Below are positions 12,249 through 20,050 of a stretch of DNA of 21,839 bases, piece after piece (position 1 is the stretch's first letter; each line of letters begins with the position of its first letter). The notes beneath the pieces were generated by a model. It saw nothing but the letters and a program-made list of their open reading frames with translations, was not told the DNA's origin and did not search any database. This DNA is from a virus. Where the stretch lies: positions 1 to 21,839 of the IMG/VR virus record IMGVR_UViG_3300028780_000161; one strand, 5' to 3'. The position numbers and the translations under genes are program-made.

Positions 12249-13177
12249 CGCGTGCCCTCCACGTCTGTGAGCAGTACGTGAACCGGCTTTGGTTTGCTTG
12301 CCTGGTCGTAGTTGCCGTTGAGGATGTTGCCGACGTTCTCCTGGTTCCTGATCAGGAAATCAAAGTTCGCCTTCCATCGTCGGTCGTTGTCACCCATGCA
12401 GAAAGGGCTCTTATGGATCTTGTCAAGCACGGCTTTGAATCGCGCAGGTGTTAAACCCTCGCTGATCCTCGACCGCAGCTTGTCTGCGCGTGCTGGGCTC
12501 AGCGGTAGCTCAACTGCTGGTAGGGCGCCTCGGACCTTGTTCCAGAAAGCTGCATACTCTGTCGGCGTCCTGTTCTTCGTTGGGGGCGTTAGCTGGAACA
12601 GGGCGGGGTCGGCGGCGCCAGCCGTCGACACTCTCTCGGTCTTAGAATGCTTTTTCCTTAGAACAGGCTCCGGCTCAGGCTCAGGCTCAGGAGCAGGCTC
12701 TGGATCAGGAGCAGGAGCAGGAAGTGGCTTGTCCGGGCTTTCTGTGCGCACGGCGTGCCCGTTCTTTTCGTGGGCTTCTGGATATTTTGCCTTCAGCCTC
12801 TGGCGTTCTGGGTCTGAGAGCCTCCGCATACGGGTTGGCTCTCCGTTTGCGTACCGTTCCCCACCTCGCGAAAGCTTGTTATCTGTGGCGTCATCGCTGT
12901 GGATGTGCCAGTCGTGGATGATCAGCCGATGTGTGGGATCGGGCTCAAGCAACCCAGCGGCCAGCAGCGCCTCTACCATTGCTGCTGGGTCGCCGTCATA
13001 GAACATTTCCATCGCGATATCCTCATTGCTTAACCGTCCGATTGCACCGCTGGGCGCTTGCTCGGCAGTCACATGCCACAACGACTCAGCAACACCTAGA
13101 GCGAAGCATGGGCTGATCTGCAGCAGCGTCGCCAGCCGCCTCACCTTGCGGTGCGTGAGTGTTCCTCGCAGCGCCAA
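12245..13177 (-). CDS. Phage replisome organizer / replication initiator-like protein
   Basis: About 310 residues. The N-terminal 100 (residues RKVRRLATLLQISPCFALGV through a SLWHVTA segment and DNKLSR) resemble the winged-helix domain of phage replisome organizers. The C-terminal SPFCMGDNDRRWKANFDFLI, then NVGNILNGNYD, matches the conserved end of such proteins, which may contact DnaB or a loader. A Pro/Glu repeat linker (residues about 152-170) joins the two. The start is TTG at 13177, immediately after the TGA of the ATPase gene and in the same frame. No ATG fits the conserved N-terminus and no strong Shine-Dalgarno is visible, so translation is probably coupled. The stop overlaps the frameshifted gene (ATGA). 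Confidence 0.7.
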   Translation of the reverse strand: MALRGTLTHRKVRRLATLLQISPCFALGVAESLWHVTAEQAPSGAIGRLSNEDIAMEMFYDGDPAAMVEALLAAGLLEPDPTHRLIIHDWHIHSDDATDNKLSRGGERYANGEPTRMRRLSDPERQRLKAKYPEAHEKNGHAVRTESPDKPLPAPAPDPEPAPEPEPEPEPVLRKKHSKTERVSTAGAADPALFQLTPPTKNRTPTEYAAFWNKVRGALPAVELPLSPARADKLRSRISEGLTPARFKAVLDKIHKSPFCMGDNDRRWKANFDFLIRNQENVGNILNGNYDQASKPKPVHVLLTDVEGTR

Positions 13178-15064
13178 TCAAGCACCCGCTGTCGTGAGTG
13201 CGGTTGTGGCGTCGAGTTCCGTAGCCGTGATGCCTTCTGCTTTCGAAAAGGTGTAAAAAGCTGTGCCCTGGGCTTCGAAGGTGCCGGCGATTCCGGTAGA
13301 CGTCAGAATGGCCTGGTCAAGGTCCGACGCAAGAAGCCCCTGGGCGAAGCTCCACTTGTCTTGTTTGTCGAGAATCTCAGCCGCGTCTGCGATGACAAAC
13401 TTCAGCCCGGTCCACATTGCGATTGCAATCGAGAACGCTACGCCGAGTCTGTAGCTCTCCGACTCGCTAAGCTGGCTTGGCATGAGAACGATGTGTGGGG
13501 CGTCCGTCTCGGTGATGCGCAGCTGATACGGCTCAATCGTGAAGGCAAGCGCGTAGCCCCACCACGCAAGCACGGCGTTGACCCTTTCCGTGAAGAGGTC
13601 CAATCGCTCTGCGATGAGCTTCGCCTTGATACCGTTCTGTCCGAAGTAGTCCAACAGCTTCTCAAGCTCGGCCAGGCGTGTTTCAGCAACACCGCGTTCT
13701 TCAAGCTGCTTCGTGTAGACTCGCTGGGCTTCTTCAAGCTCGACGATCTTTACCAGCACCTCCAGCCCGCGAACTACCCTAGCCTTCAGCGCTTCCAGGT
13801 CCGCGTGCAAGGCCTCGAGGGTTTCTGGAAAATCCGGTGGCTGCTGTTCTGGCCCTTCAAACAGGTTGCTGTGCTGTTGGCGTAGATTGGTAAGAGACGT
13901 GGTTACGGCATCCTGCCGTTCTCGCTCGGTCGTGTCCGCTGCAAGCTGGGCAATGGCCCCAGCACTATCGCCGCCTTCCGCGAGTTCCTTTTCTAAGCGA
14001 TGGACGGCAGCGTGCGCATCATTGAGCCGTGTCATGTACGGCGCATACATTGCCTTTCGGGACTCCTCAGTAATAAGCGATTTGCAGGTTGGACAAACGC
14101 CCTGCTCGTCATGCTTGCTGAGCTTTTCGATGGTGGCTTCGATGCTCGCTTGCTCGGCGCGCTCTGTGACCAGCAATGCGCGAATCTCCGCGTGTCGCGC
14201 CTGTAGCTTCGCGGAGGCCTCCAGCTTCTTACGGGCGGCCGCGGTCAGAAGGTGTGGGAAGGCCGCCACCAGTCCGGCTAGGCGGTCGATTTCCAACTGA
14301 CTACGCTGTTGCTGTTCCTTTTGTTGCTGGGCGCCGGCTGCGCGGGTCGATAGAAGTGTGATTTTGCGGTTCACTTCCGCCTGCTGTGTCTGTATCTCCG
14401 TGAGCTTTGCTTTCACGGTGTCCCGACTTCCGGTCAACGGCTCGGGTTCAACAATGGACTTGAGATCACGCAGCTTGCGGTTAACCTCGGTTCTGGCCAT
14501 CGTGATCGACTTGTGTGTCGCTTCGATAGTGGCGAAGAGCGAAGGCTTTTCGATCACAGCAAGGTGGTTTGCTTCGAGCCAGGTCACGACGTCCTTATCC
14601 AGCTCGAGCTTCTCCGGAAGGAGCACACGCGCCAGCAGTGACGCCTGCTCGTGCTCATTCATCCTGATGAATCGCCACGCATTCAGTGTGGCGTTGATAA
14701 CGTCCGGGGCGGCAATCTTCTCCACAAGCCACTCCTGGGCCTGCTTTCCCAGGATTGTGTGGCCCTTGGTTTGTACTTTGAAGTTGCGGCCGGTCGTGCG
14801 ATCGAGTGTGAGCGTAATGACAACGTCGTCGGAGCACTCAAGGGCAATAAGGGCGGTCTGCGCACCTTGCTCGATGAGCTTTTCAAATCCCTTGCCAGCC
14901 TCGTCGGTTACAGCGCAGCGCCCAGATAGCGCCATCTCGACGGCCAAGGCTAGCCCGCTTTTTCCACTTTTGTTGAGACCTCGGATGAAGTTGATTCGCT
15001 CCAGTGCCAGCGTCGTGTGACGGTGGCTGCGAAAGTGTTTGAGTTTAACTCTGTCTATGCGCAT
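13178..15064 (-). CDS. Rad50/SMC-like ATPase with zinc hook
   Basis: This 628-residue protein begins MRIDRVKLKHFRSH, the usual opening of Rad50/RecF/SMC ATPases, with Walker A GLNKSGKS (29-36). Long coiled coils (about 185-320 and 340-475) flank a CPTC zinc hook (324-327). The C-terminal lobe has a signature-like LSESES (532-537) and Walker B FVIADAAEILD (556-566). Such proteins tether or process DNA ends, normally with an Mre11/SbcD nuclease (in T4, gp46 with gp47). No Mre11-like gene is present. Instead the gene just upstream is a Cas4/RecB-like nuclease. Expected role: phage DNA recombination, replication or degradation of host DNA. Array A5 separates it from the nuclease gene. Confidence 0.85.
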   Translation of the reverse strand: MRIDRVKLKHFRSHRHTTLALERINFIRGLNKSGKSGLALAVEMALSGRCAVTDEAGKGFEKLIEQGAQTALIALECSDDVVITLTLDRTTGRNFKVQTKGHTILGKQAQEWLVEKIAAPDVINATLNAWRFIRMNEHEQASLLARVLLPEKLELDKDVVTWLEANHLAVIEKPSLFATIEATHKSITMARTEVNRKLRDLKSIVEPEPLTGSRDTVKAKLTEIQTQQAEVNRKITLLSTRAAGAQQQKEQQQRSQLEIDRLAGLVAAFPHLLTAAARKKLEASAKLQARHAEIRALLVTERAEQASIEATIEKLSKHDEQGVCPTCKSLITEESRKAMYAPYMTRLNDAHAAVHRLEKELAEGGDSAGAIAQLAADTTERERQDAVTTSLTNLRQQHSNLFEGPEQQPPDFPETLEALHADLEALKARVVRGLEVLVKIVELEEAQRVYTKQLEERGVAETRLAELEKLLDYFGQNGIKAKLIAERLDLFTERVNAVLAWWGYALAFTIEPYQLRITETDAPHIVLMPSQLSESESYRLGVAFSIAIAMWTGLKFVIADAAEILDKQDKWSFAQGLLASDLDQAILTSTGIAGTFEAQGTAFYTFSKAEGITATELDATTALTTAGA

Positions 15065-15073
15065 CGTTGCTTT

Positions 15074-15155
15074 CCTTCACTCCTAATCTTTGGTGCTCTC
15101 CAGGATCATGGTTCACTCGTGCAGGTTTGGTGCTCCCTGCCTTCATGGTTCTTCA
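15074..15155 (-). repeat. TIGR-like array A5 (about 2 units), distant from the Tas gene
   Basis: Plus-strand elements: CCTTCACTC (15074, degenerate loop), GGTGCTC (15092), GGTTCACTC (15110), GGTGCTC (15129), GGTTCTTCA (15147). Spacings are nine to eleven bases, as in the other arrays. Both eleven-base blocks have C second and T last. The array fills the gap between the nuclease gene, whose stop (15143-15145) lies inside it, and the Shine-Dalgarno region of the ATPase gene. It is about 6.8 kb from tasA and uses the same GAGTGAACCA loop repeat as array A1. Confidence 0.8.
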
Positions 15156-16309
15156 TCGGGATGTTCGGGGTTAATTCTGCTTATTTTGAAGCTGGTGATC
15201 TCCTTCACGGTCTCGATGTCTGTCAGCGCCTGGTCAAGGAGCACCCGCTTCTTTGCGCTGCGCAGGCTTGCGAGTGAAGTCTTGGAGACATTCAGCTTCG
15301 GGGTTAGATCCTCGCCCGATTCATCCGCGTGTTGCTCGATCACTTTGAGCGTGGGCATCAGCGGCAGGGTGCGCTTCTCTCCCGGCACGAAGCGGGCCTC
15401 GTATAACTTGCCGTTGCCGTCCTCCGTCTGAATGCTTGCAAAGCGAACAGCGGTGCGAAGGATCTCGTTGCTTGACTTTATCGCAGCACGAAGATAGATC
15501 ACATATCGGAGTCGTTCTGGACCCGTCATTGTTGCATATGGATTCCAGTCATTTACCTGGCATCGTGCGGTCCGCAGCAGTGGGCAATACTCGCACGCTT
15601 TCCCTGGGATTGCCTGCGCGAGGCCTTGAATCTGGTGGATCTGGCGTTGCCGTGCTCTCGCATCACTCAACACCTTCTCAAGCAGCGGCACCTGATCTCG
15701 AGTCCACACGACATCGCGGGTCCTGCCGTAGCGCATGAACACAAGCACGAACCGAACGGTTTTCAGATTTAGATTGTGACGGAAGAGAAGAAGTGGATAG
15801 AGCTTAGCTTGGAAGGTTTCGGGATTGATCATCTCGAAGTAATTTTTGTAATCCCAGATGGTCGCGTCTTCCATCGTTTCCATCGTCACCAGGTCCGGGG
15901 TGCCGGCTGCGTCTGGATCGTAAAAGCGCAACTCCGTTGTGAGGATCGTCTTCGGATTAAACTTCATGGAGCCTATGAAACCGTTCAAGATCTCCTGGGC
16001 TTCCTCTGTGAAGGTTGGTAGCAAGCTTTTGAAGAAGTTCCAATCTTCCTGCTGCTGTGTGTCACGGAGGTGGGCCACGTAGAGCGACATGCAGTGATGC
16101 CCCTCTTGTCCGAGGGAGCTGTACTCGTTGGGCGGTGAGTGGATGCCTGCAACGTATTGCGCCTGGTAGGAGGCTGGGCACGCCATCGACTCATACATCG
16201 ACTGACTAAGTGGTGGCGGCTCCGCCTTCGGCGCTACGGTGACCTGCTCTATGGTCAAAGGCGTTGTGCTGCTGATGAGCGTGGCCTTCTGTGAATCAAT
16301 GGTGTTCAT
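15143..16309 (-). CDS. PD-(D/E)XK nuclease, Cas4/RecB-like, with probable Fe-S cluster
   Basis: ATG 16309 overlaps the previous stop (ATGA) and gives 388 residues. A longer in-frame version from 16489 would overlap the upstream gene by 184 bp and is rejected. The nuclease core reads GTPDLV (D139), WDYKNY (D153-x-K155) and Q167-AKLYPLL, the D...DxK...QxxxY pattern of Cas4/RecB-family exonucleases. C44 near the N-terminus with C239, C242 and C250 (CEYC-x7-C) suits the 4Fe-4S cluster of Cas4/AddB-type enzymes. Expected activity: resection of DNA ends for phage recombination, together with the Rad50-like ATPase next door. The stop lies inside array A5. Confidence 0.82.
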   Translation of the reverse strand: MNTIDSQKATLISSTTPLTIEQVTVAPKAEPPPLSQSMYESMACPASYQAQYVAGIHSPPNEYSSLGQEGHHCMSLYVAHLRDTQQQEDWNFFKSLLPTFTEEAQEILNGFIGSMKFNPKTILTTELRFYDPDAAGTPDLVTMETMEDATIWDYKNYFEMINPETFQAKLYPLLLFRHNLNLKTVRFVLVFMRYGRTRDVVWTRDQVPLLEKVLSDARARQRQIHQIQGLAQAIPGKACEYCPLLRTARCQVNDWNPYATMTGPERLRYVIYLRAAIKSSNEILRTAVRFASIQTEDGNGKLYEARFVPGEKRTLPLMPTLKVIEQHADESGEDLTPKLNVSKTSLASLRSAKKRVLLDQALTDIETVKEITSFKISRINPEHPDEEP

Positions 16310-16749
16310 GCGAGCAGTCTCCTGGTGTCTGTAATCGTCATTAGATCCGGCATGCGTGGAATGACGTGATCGGCCAACGTGCGTCCATCTTTGAGAACGA
16401 CGTAAGGCATCACGACAGTGCGGATGTCGATGACTCCTGAGTCGGCTGCCTCGAAGAGGGCCTTTAGGTGCCAGTACAGAACGCGCCACACGCGGCGGTT
16501 CTCTTGATCGATGGCTGTCGCAAGGCCGTTCTGCGTGCGCAGGTAGCCGTTGCGGTCTTTCGTGACGTTCTTGCAGATTGCCATTACGCGGATGTGGAAC
16601 AGAACATTCTCGACCATGATCTTGGCCTCGAAGCCCTCACGGGGCGGCTCAGAGACCAGCATCAGACCTGTACCGCGGTGGCCATAGATCAGCTTTCGAA
16701 TGGCATCCTGCGACTTCGAAACTCCAACTTCTGTTTTGTCGTAAGCCAT
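16306..16749 (-). CDS. Conserved phage protein of unknown function
   Basis: This 147-residue protein starts DKTEVGVSKSQDAIRKLIYG and ends with an ADSGVIDIRTVVMPYVVLKDGRT segment. The pattern KTEVGVSxSQxxI near the start, a RRVWRVLYWHLKALFEA helix and a late VLxDGRT element is one I recognise from many phage early regions, where it is annotated only as hypothetical. It often neighbours recombination genes. No catalytic residues can be named. It lies three bases after the upstream gene and overlaps the nuclease gene by four. Confidence 0.65.
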   Translation of the reverse strand: MAYDKTEVGVSKSQDAIRKLIYGHRGTGLMLVSEPPREGFEAKIMVENVLFHIRVMAICKNVTKDRNGYLRTQNGLATAIDQENRRVWRVLYWHLKALFEAADSGVIDIRTVVMPYVVLKDGRTLADHVIPRMPDLMTITDTRRLLA

Positions 16750-16752
16750 TTG

Positions 16753-17949
16753 CTAGAAGTCCTGGGCGTCGCCGAGCTTGCCTTGGGCTGGTGACGTCGT
16801 GCGCTTGCCTTTGGGCGGAATGACCTCACCTGTCGGTGTCTTCGGCTTTGCCGCCGTCTCTTCTGTTGCCGGCTTCGTCTCTGCGGCCGGCGCCTTCGTC
16901 TCACCCTGGGAGGATTGCGTGTCAGCCGTGGCGGGTTTTGTCTCAGTCTTTGCCGGTGTTGCGGCGGCGGCCTTAACGGCCAGCTCGGACATGATGACCA
17001 CTAACCGTGCGATGTCAGAAATGTTGCGGCCGATCTCGCTTGACAGTTTGGCGTCGTTCCACTTCAGCTTCTTCGCCAACTCGCGGAGTTGAGGAAGTTG
17101 TGGAACCTCCTCTTCAGTCGGAAGCGTGGTCGATACGCGGTAGTCGTCCCAAACAGAGTTGCCTTCACGGATGCCGGTGAAGATGCCGCGCAGCGTGGCA
17201 ATCTGATCCGGGGTTGTGTCCTTGAGCGGATGGCCAAGGTAGTCCTCGAGCATTGCAACGTTAACGCCGACAGTGAGAAAGGCATCGGCCAGCTTTGCGC
17301 GGACCGCTTCGGGATGCTTGCTTGCTTCCTCCTTGGTGACCTGACGTGCAACCTCTAGAACCTCGTCGACCAGGTGCGACGGAATTACTTTCAGGATGCA
17401 GTTGCGCTCGCCGATGGATGCGTATTTGTTGCTCAGCTCGCGCATCTCGCGCTCATCGGGCTCAATCCACTCCGTGCTCTTCTCGCGCTTCCCGTTGACG
17501 TTGGTCCACTTGGTCCGCTGAATTAGCTTCTTGAAAGTTGCTTCCGCGAGGCATCGCATGTTCGTTTGCATGTCCCATGCGAAGCTGCGTATCTGGCGGT
17601 CGGTGTCGGTCTCACGAATCACCTCAGTGCCGTAAACCAGGTTGCCCCAGACGCGAGCGCCCTCGCGTGCGATGTATGTCGACGGTCCCGTCACAATGTT
17701 TTCAACCCATTCCTTTGTGACCGGATCCTGCTTCTTGCCACGTGGAAAGCTGTAGGTTGCCTTCTCGGCCAGCCGCGGCGAGGCCTTGACTGCGTTCAGC
17801 AAATCTTGGCGAGCCTGTGATTCGCTACGCTTGAATCGCTGAGCAACCATGATGGCGGCCTGGGTCTCGGCCTGCACACGTGCTGTACTGCTGGCGATGT
17901 TTGCCTCTCCTGGCATCTGGAGGGCTACGTTTCCGTTCTCACTGTCCAT
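16753..17949 (-). CDS. Putative phage recombination (annealing-type) protein
   Basis: This 398-residue protein has a conserved body at about residues 85-220: GPSTYIAREGARVWGNLVYG, SFAWDMQTNMRC, and NKYASIGERNCILKVIPSHL. This GPS--LAE--AR-WGN, FAWD-ETN-R, R--CIL--IP pattern occurs in a phage/prophage family found beside exonucleases, where a recombinase or annealing role is suspected but not shown. The C-terminal 90 residues are a low-complexity Pro/Ala/Lys/Thr tail. It lies in the same operon just before the nuclease and the Rad50-like ATPase, supporting a recombination module. Its start overlaps the finger gene by 11 bp. Confidence 0.55.
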   Translation of the reverse strand: MDSENGNVALQMPGEANIASSTARVQAETQAAIMVAQRFKRSESQARQDLLNAVKASPRLAEKATYSFPRGKKQDPVTKEWVENIVTGPSTYIAREGARVWGNLVYGTEVIRETDTDRQIRSFAWDMQTNMRCLAEATFKKLIQRTKWTNVNGKREKSTEWIEPDEREMRELSNKYASIGERNCILKVIPSHLVDEVLEVARQVTKEEASKHPEAVRAKLADAFLTVGVNVAMLEDYLGHPLKDTTPDQIATLRGIFTGIREGNSVWDDYRVSTTLPTEEEVPQLPQLRELAKKLKWNDAKLSSEIGRNISDIARLVVIMSELAVKAAAATPAKTETKPATADTQSSQGETKAPAAETKPATEETAAKPKTPTGEVIPPKGKRTTSPAQGKLGDAQDF

Positions 17950-18175
17950 TGGCTTGTTCCGATCCTTTGCGCAGGCTGCTACGACGTGGATTCTGAATAC
18001 AGATCTGCAGGTGGCGGCGCATGTCGCGCGTGCCGAACGGCAGGGTGCAAAACTTGCAAGGCTTGAACACGCGACGCGCCGGCCGTCCCTGCCTCCACGC
18101 CCTACGACTCAACTCAGAGGCTAGGGCCGACGACGGGATGCCACTCAAATCAACGCTTCCGGTTGCTTCATCCAT
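17939..18175 (-). CDS. C2HC zinc-finger protein, first gene of the leftward operon
   Basis: This 78-residue protein carries one C2HC finger, C40-x2-C43-x11-H55-x3-C59 (CKFCTLPFGTRDMRRHLQIC), after a basic helical segment (ALASELSRRAWRQGRPARR). The layout, a SEL-RR helix followed by a CPxC-type finger, resembles small uncharacterised bacterial and phage proteins and suggests nucleic-acid binding. GAGGA lies six bases before ATG 18175. As the first gene of a 12.8-kb operon it could be a regulator (inference). Confidence 0.65.
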   Translation of the reverse strand: MDEATGSVDLSGIPSSALASELSRRAWRQGRPARRVFKPCKFCTLPFGTRDMRRHLQICIQNPRRSSLRKGSEQANGQ

Positions 18176-18557
18176 ATAGTTCCTCTGCTGTCACCTTTTT
18201 CCGCTCTGACGTCATCCCTGCTGCCAACGCCACATTTCACTAACTTATGCAGTCTGGAGCTGTCTCCGACTAACTGCGGCCATCTAGCTATAGCTCACAT
18301 AACATGCGTTGTAGCCAATGAAGACGCGGTGTTGCGCGTCATCGGTGAAAGAGACACTAACATGACGATCCGCTATGTACAAGTTTGCGGTGTAAGTAAT
18401 AAACGCGCATCCGGTAAACCGTTGTATAGTCTCAACTAACGGACCTAGCGCATCGTGCAGGATCCTTCATACCGCGCGGCGATTTCCACAGGCTGCATTC
18501 ATCGGCGAACGGGTGACGGAGCGGCGGGATTCGCTCACCCAGAAAACGGAAGGTTGG
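18176..18557. promoter_or_regulatory. Divergent intergenic control region
   Basis: This stretch of about 380 bp has no convincing gene. It separates the start of the long leftward operon from the rightward late-side genes, so promoters for both should lie here. A 10-bp palindrome AGCTATAGCT is at 18286-18295. For the leftward operon a weak TTGGCT / AGCTAT pair with 17-base spacing is at 18318-18290. TATAGT at 18425-18430 is a possible rightward -10 without a good -35. An in-frame GTG at 18513 would extend the next gene into this region. All assignments are tentative. Confidence 0.35.
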
Positions 18558-18917
18558 ATGTCAAAGCGGGCCGTGCTGTGCGATATAGACGACGTGGAAA
18601 TCGCTCACGTTTCCTATTCAGAGATGGATGACTATATCGAACGCGGCATCGTGGAGCGTCTGACGCCAGTGCGGTCGAAGACGCATCGATTTCGATTACT
18701 GCATCCATCTGAGGCGTCAAAGGAGACGCTTATTCCACACATCAGCCCCTGCAGCTTGCCGGCGAATCTGAGTCGTGAAAATGCCGGTGAAGCTGGTATT
18801 CAGGAGGGTTTCTGGGCGCGCCGAAAGGTGCGTGCGTGGCCAAAGATTGGGACGGTGAAGATCGGTGATCACTGTCCGTTAATTCCTCGCAGACGGCGCC
18901 TGGTCGCGCAGGCGTGA
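18558..18917 (+). CDS. Hypothetical protein
   Basis: ATG 18558 (119 residues, MSKRAVLCDIDDVEIA...) is preferred because GGAAGG lies four bases upstream. GTG 18513 would add 15 residues. Residues about 18-50 (SYSEMDDYIERGIVERLTPV) look like a short helix-strand unit, and the C-terminal half is basic (RRKVRAW; PRRRRL). It is the first rightward gene before the membrane protein and lysozyme. The family is not recognised. A DNA- or RNA-binding role would fit the charge but is not shown. Confidence 0.5.
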   Translation: MSKRAVLCDIDDVEIAHVSYSEMDDYIERGIVERLTPVRSKTHRFRLLHPSEASKETLIPHISPCSLPANLSRENAGEAGIQEGFWARRKVRAWPKIGTVKIGDHCPLIPRRRRLVAQA

Positions 18918-19478
18918 ATGTACAAAGCACTTGCGAGTTACATGACGCGTCGGCATCTGGTCATCTGGCGGATGCTTCGTGAGAGTAGGGTTGTGGATCG
19001 CGTGAAGCTTGGGCTAATGGTGACGTCCCTGGTACTGTGCAGCGGGGCAGCTGGATCCGCAGTAGGCGCGTCGTTTCTGATGGAGCCGCGTAAGCACCTA
19101 AAGGTGAATACAAGCCTGTTCATGCAGGCCGTAGCGCCGCCTGAAACTCGCACCGTGGTGGTTGGCGGCCCAAGCACAGAGACGACGCTAGCTATCGACG
19201 GTGTCAAGCTGGATCAGCTTACCCAGCAGAACTCGACGTCGATCGATGATCGCCACACGATTCATGACCAGATTGCGGCAATCGCTACGGTGGAGGTGAA
19301 TCACTACAACCTGCTTAGCGACAGGCTGAACGTTAACGATGCGAGAGTGACTAGCATAGGTTGGGTGCTCGGGACTCTCTTTACGATGTCACAGGGGATT
19401 GTTTTGTTTTTTCACCTGGACAGACGCAGGCAAAACACCCGAACTGCTTCGTCGCGCAGAAGGCGGGTCGGCGAGTAG
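18918..19478 (+). CDS. Two-span membrane protein upstream of lysozyme
   Basis: This 186-residue protein starts on the base after the previous stop. Transmembrane segments are visible at about residues 31-54 (LGLMVTSLVLCSGAAGSAVG) and 144-165 (SIGWVLGTLFTMSQGIVLFF). A polar domain of about 90 residues lies between them, probably outside the inner membrane because both termini are strongly basic. The position directly before the lysozyme gene and the topology suit a holin- or spanin-related lysis protein, though the large loop is unusual for a holin. No family is recognised. Confidence 0.55.
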   Translation: MYKALASYMTRRHLVIWRMLRESRVVDRVKLGLMVTSLVLCSGAAGSAVGASFLMEPRKHLKVNTSLFMQAVAPPETRTVVVGGPSTETTLAIDGVKLDQLTQQNSTSIDDRHTIHDQIAAIATVEVNHYNLLSDRLNVNDARVTSIGWVLGTLFTMSQGIVLFFHLDRRRQNTRTASSRRRRVGE

Positions 19479-19498
19479 AAGAGAGCAATCCTGCAAAA

Positions 19499-20050
19499 AT
19501 GTATATCGATACTGCCGTCACTGCAATTGCCGGGTTTGAAGGGCGTGTCCACTGGATGTATCTGGACACGGAGGGAAACGTCACCGTTGGCGTCGGCGAG
19601 GAACTTGCCAGCCCCGAGGCAGCAATCAAATTTCCGTTTCGTCGGCAGACCGCCGAGCTTGCGGAAACCCCTGAGATCATCGCTGAGTACGCGCTCGTAA
19701 AGCTCATGAAGCCTGGTCTGGTGGCCAGCGCTTATCGTCGCATGTCGTCACTGCTATTGGACGACATCGCGATCACTCAGACTCTTCGGTTCACCGTCAC
19801 CGAATACGCAGAAGAGCTCACAAAGCTATTCCCGTTATTTCCTGGATTTCCCGATTCGGCAAAGGTCGGTTTGCTGGATATGCAATTCAATATGGGCATC
19901 AATCGCCTGCGGAAAGACTTTCCAGACTTCTGCAACGCGGTCAATTCACTGAGGTGGCCGGTAGCTGCGATGCAGTGTCACCGGGCCGCTGTGTCTGCGG
20001 CACGCAACGCTTGGACAGCAGAGCAGTTCGTTAAATGCGGGACGTTCTAA
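19499..20050 (+). CDS. GH24 lysozyme-type endolysin
   Basis: From ATG 19499 the protein has 183 residues. A longer in-frame version from 19361 would overlap the membrane-protein gene and adds unrelated sequence. The catalytic signature is exact for the T4-lysozyme family (GH24): E14, eight residues, D23, five residues, T29 (GFEGRVHWMYLDTEGNVTVG). The motif DMQFNMGINRL near residue 127 resembles the F-N-G helix conserved in this family. It would cleave the glycan of host peptidoglycan at lysis. No signal peptide is evident, so export probably depends on a holin. The C-terminus overlaps the HNH gene by 16 bp. Confidence 0.85.
   Translation: MYIDTAVTAIAGFEGRVHWMYLDTEGNVTVGVGEELASPEAAIKFPFRRQTAELAETPEIIAEYALVKLMKPGLVASAYRRMSSLLLDDIAITQTLRFTVTEYAEELTKLFPLFPGFPDSAKVGLLDMQFNMGINRLRKDFPDFCNAVNSLRWPVAAMQCHRAAVSAARNAWTAEQFVKCGTF

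Noticed and set aside
12660-12722. Tandem GGCTCA/GGAGCA hexamer repeats
   Set aside because: They encode the Pro/Glu linker of the replisome-organizer-like protein, a common low-complexity linker, and differ from the 36-bp arrays in sequence and period.
6251-15155. Iterons of a replication origin or simple minisatellite
   Set aside because: Iterons conserve the whole unit and cluster at one locus. Here variation is confined to two windows and the units recur at five gaps beside a Nop-domain gene. An additional origin function cannot be excluded.
16310-16489. N-terminal extension of the Cas4-like nuclease
   Set aside because: It would overlap the conserved upstream gene by 184 bp in another frame and reads as low-complexity basic sequence. 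ATG 16309 in an ATGA overlap is better.
19361-19498. N-terminal extension of the lysozyme
   Set aside because: It overlaps the membrane-protein gene. The GH24 catalytic Glu is normally near residue 11-15, as obtained with ATG 19499.
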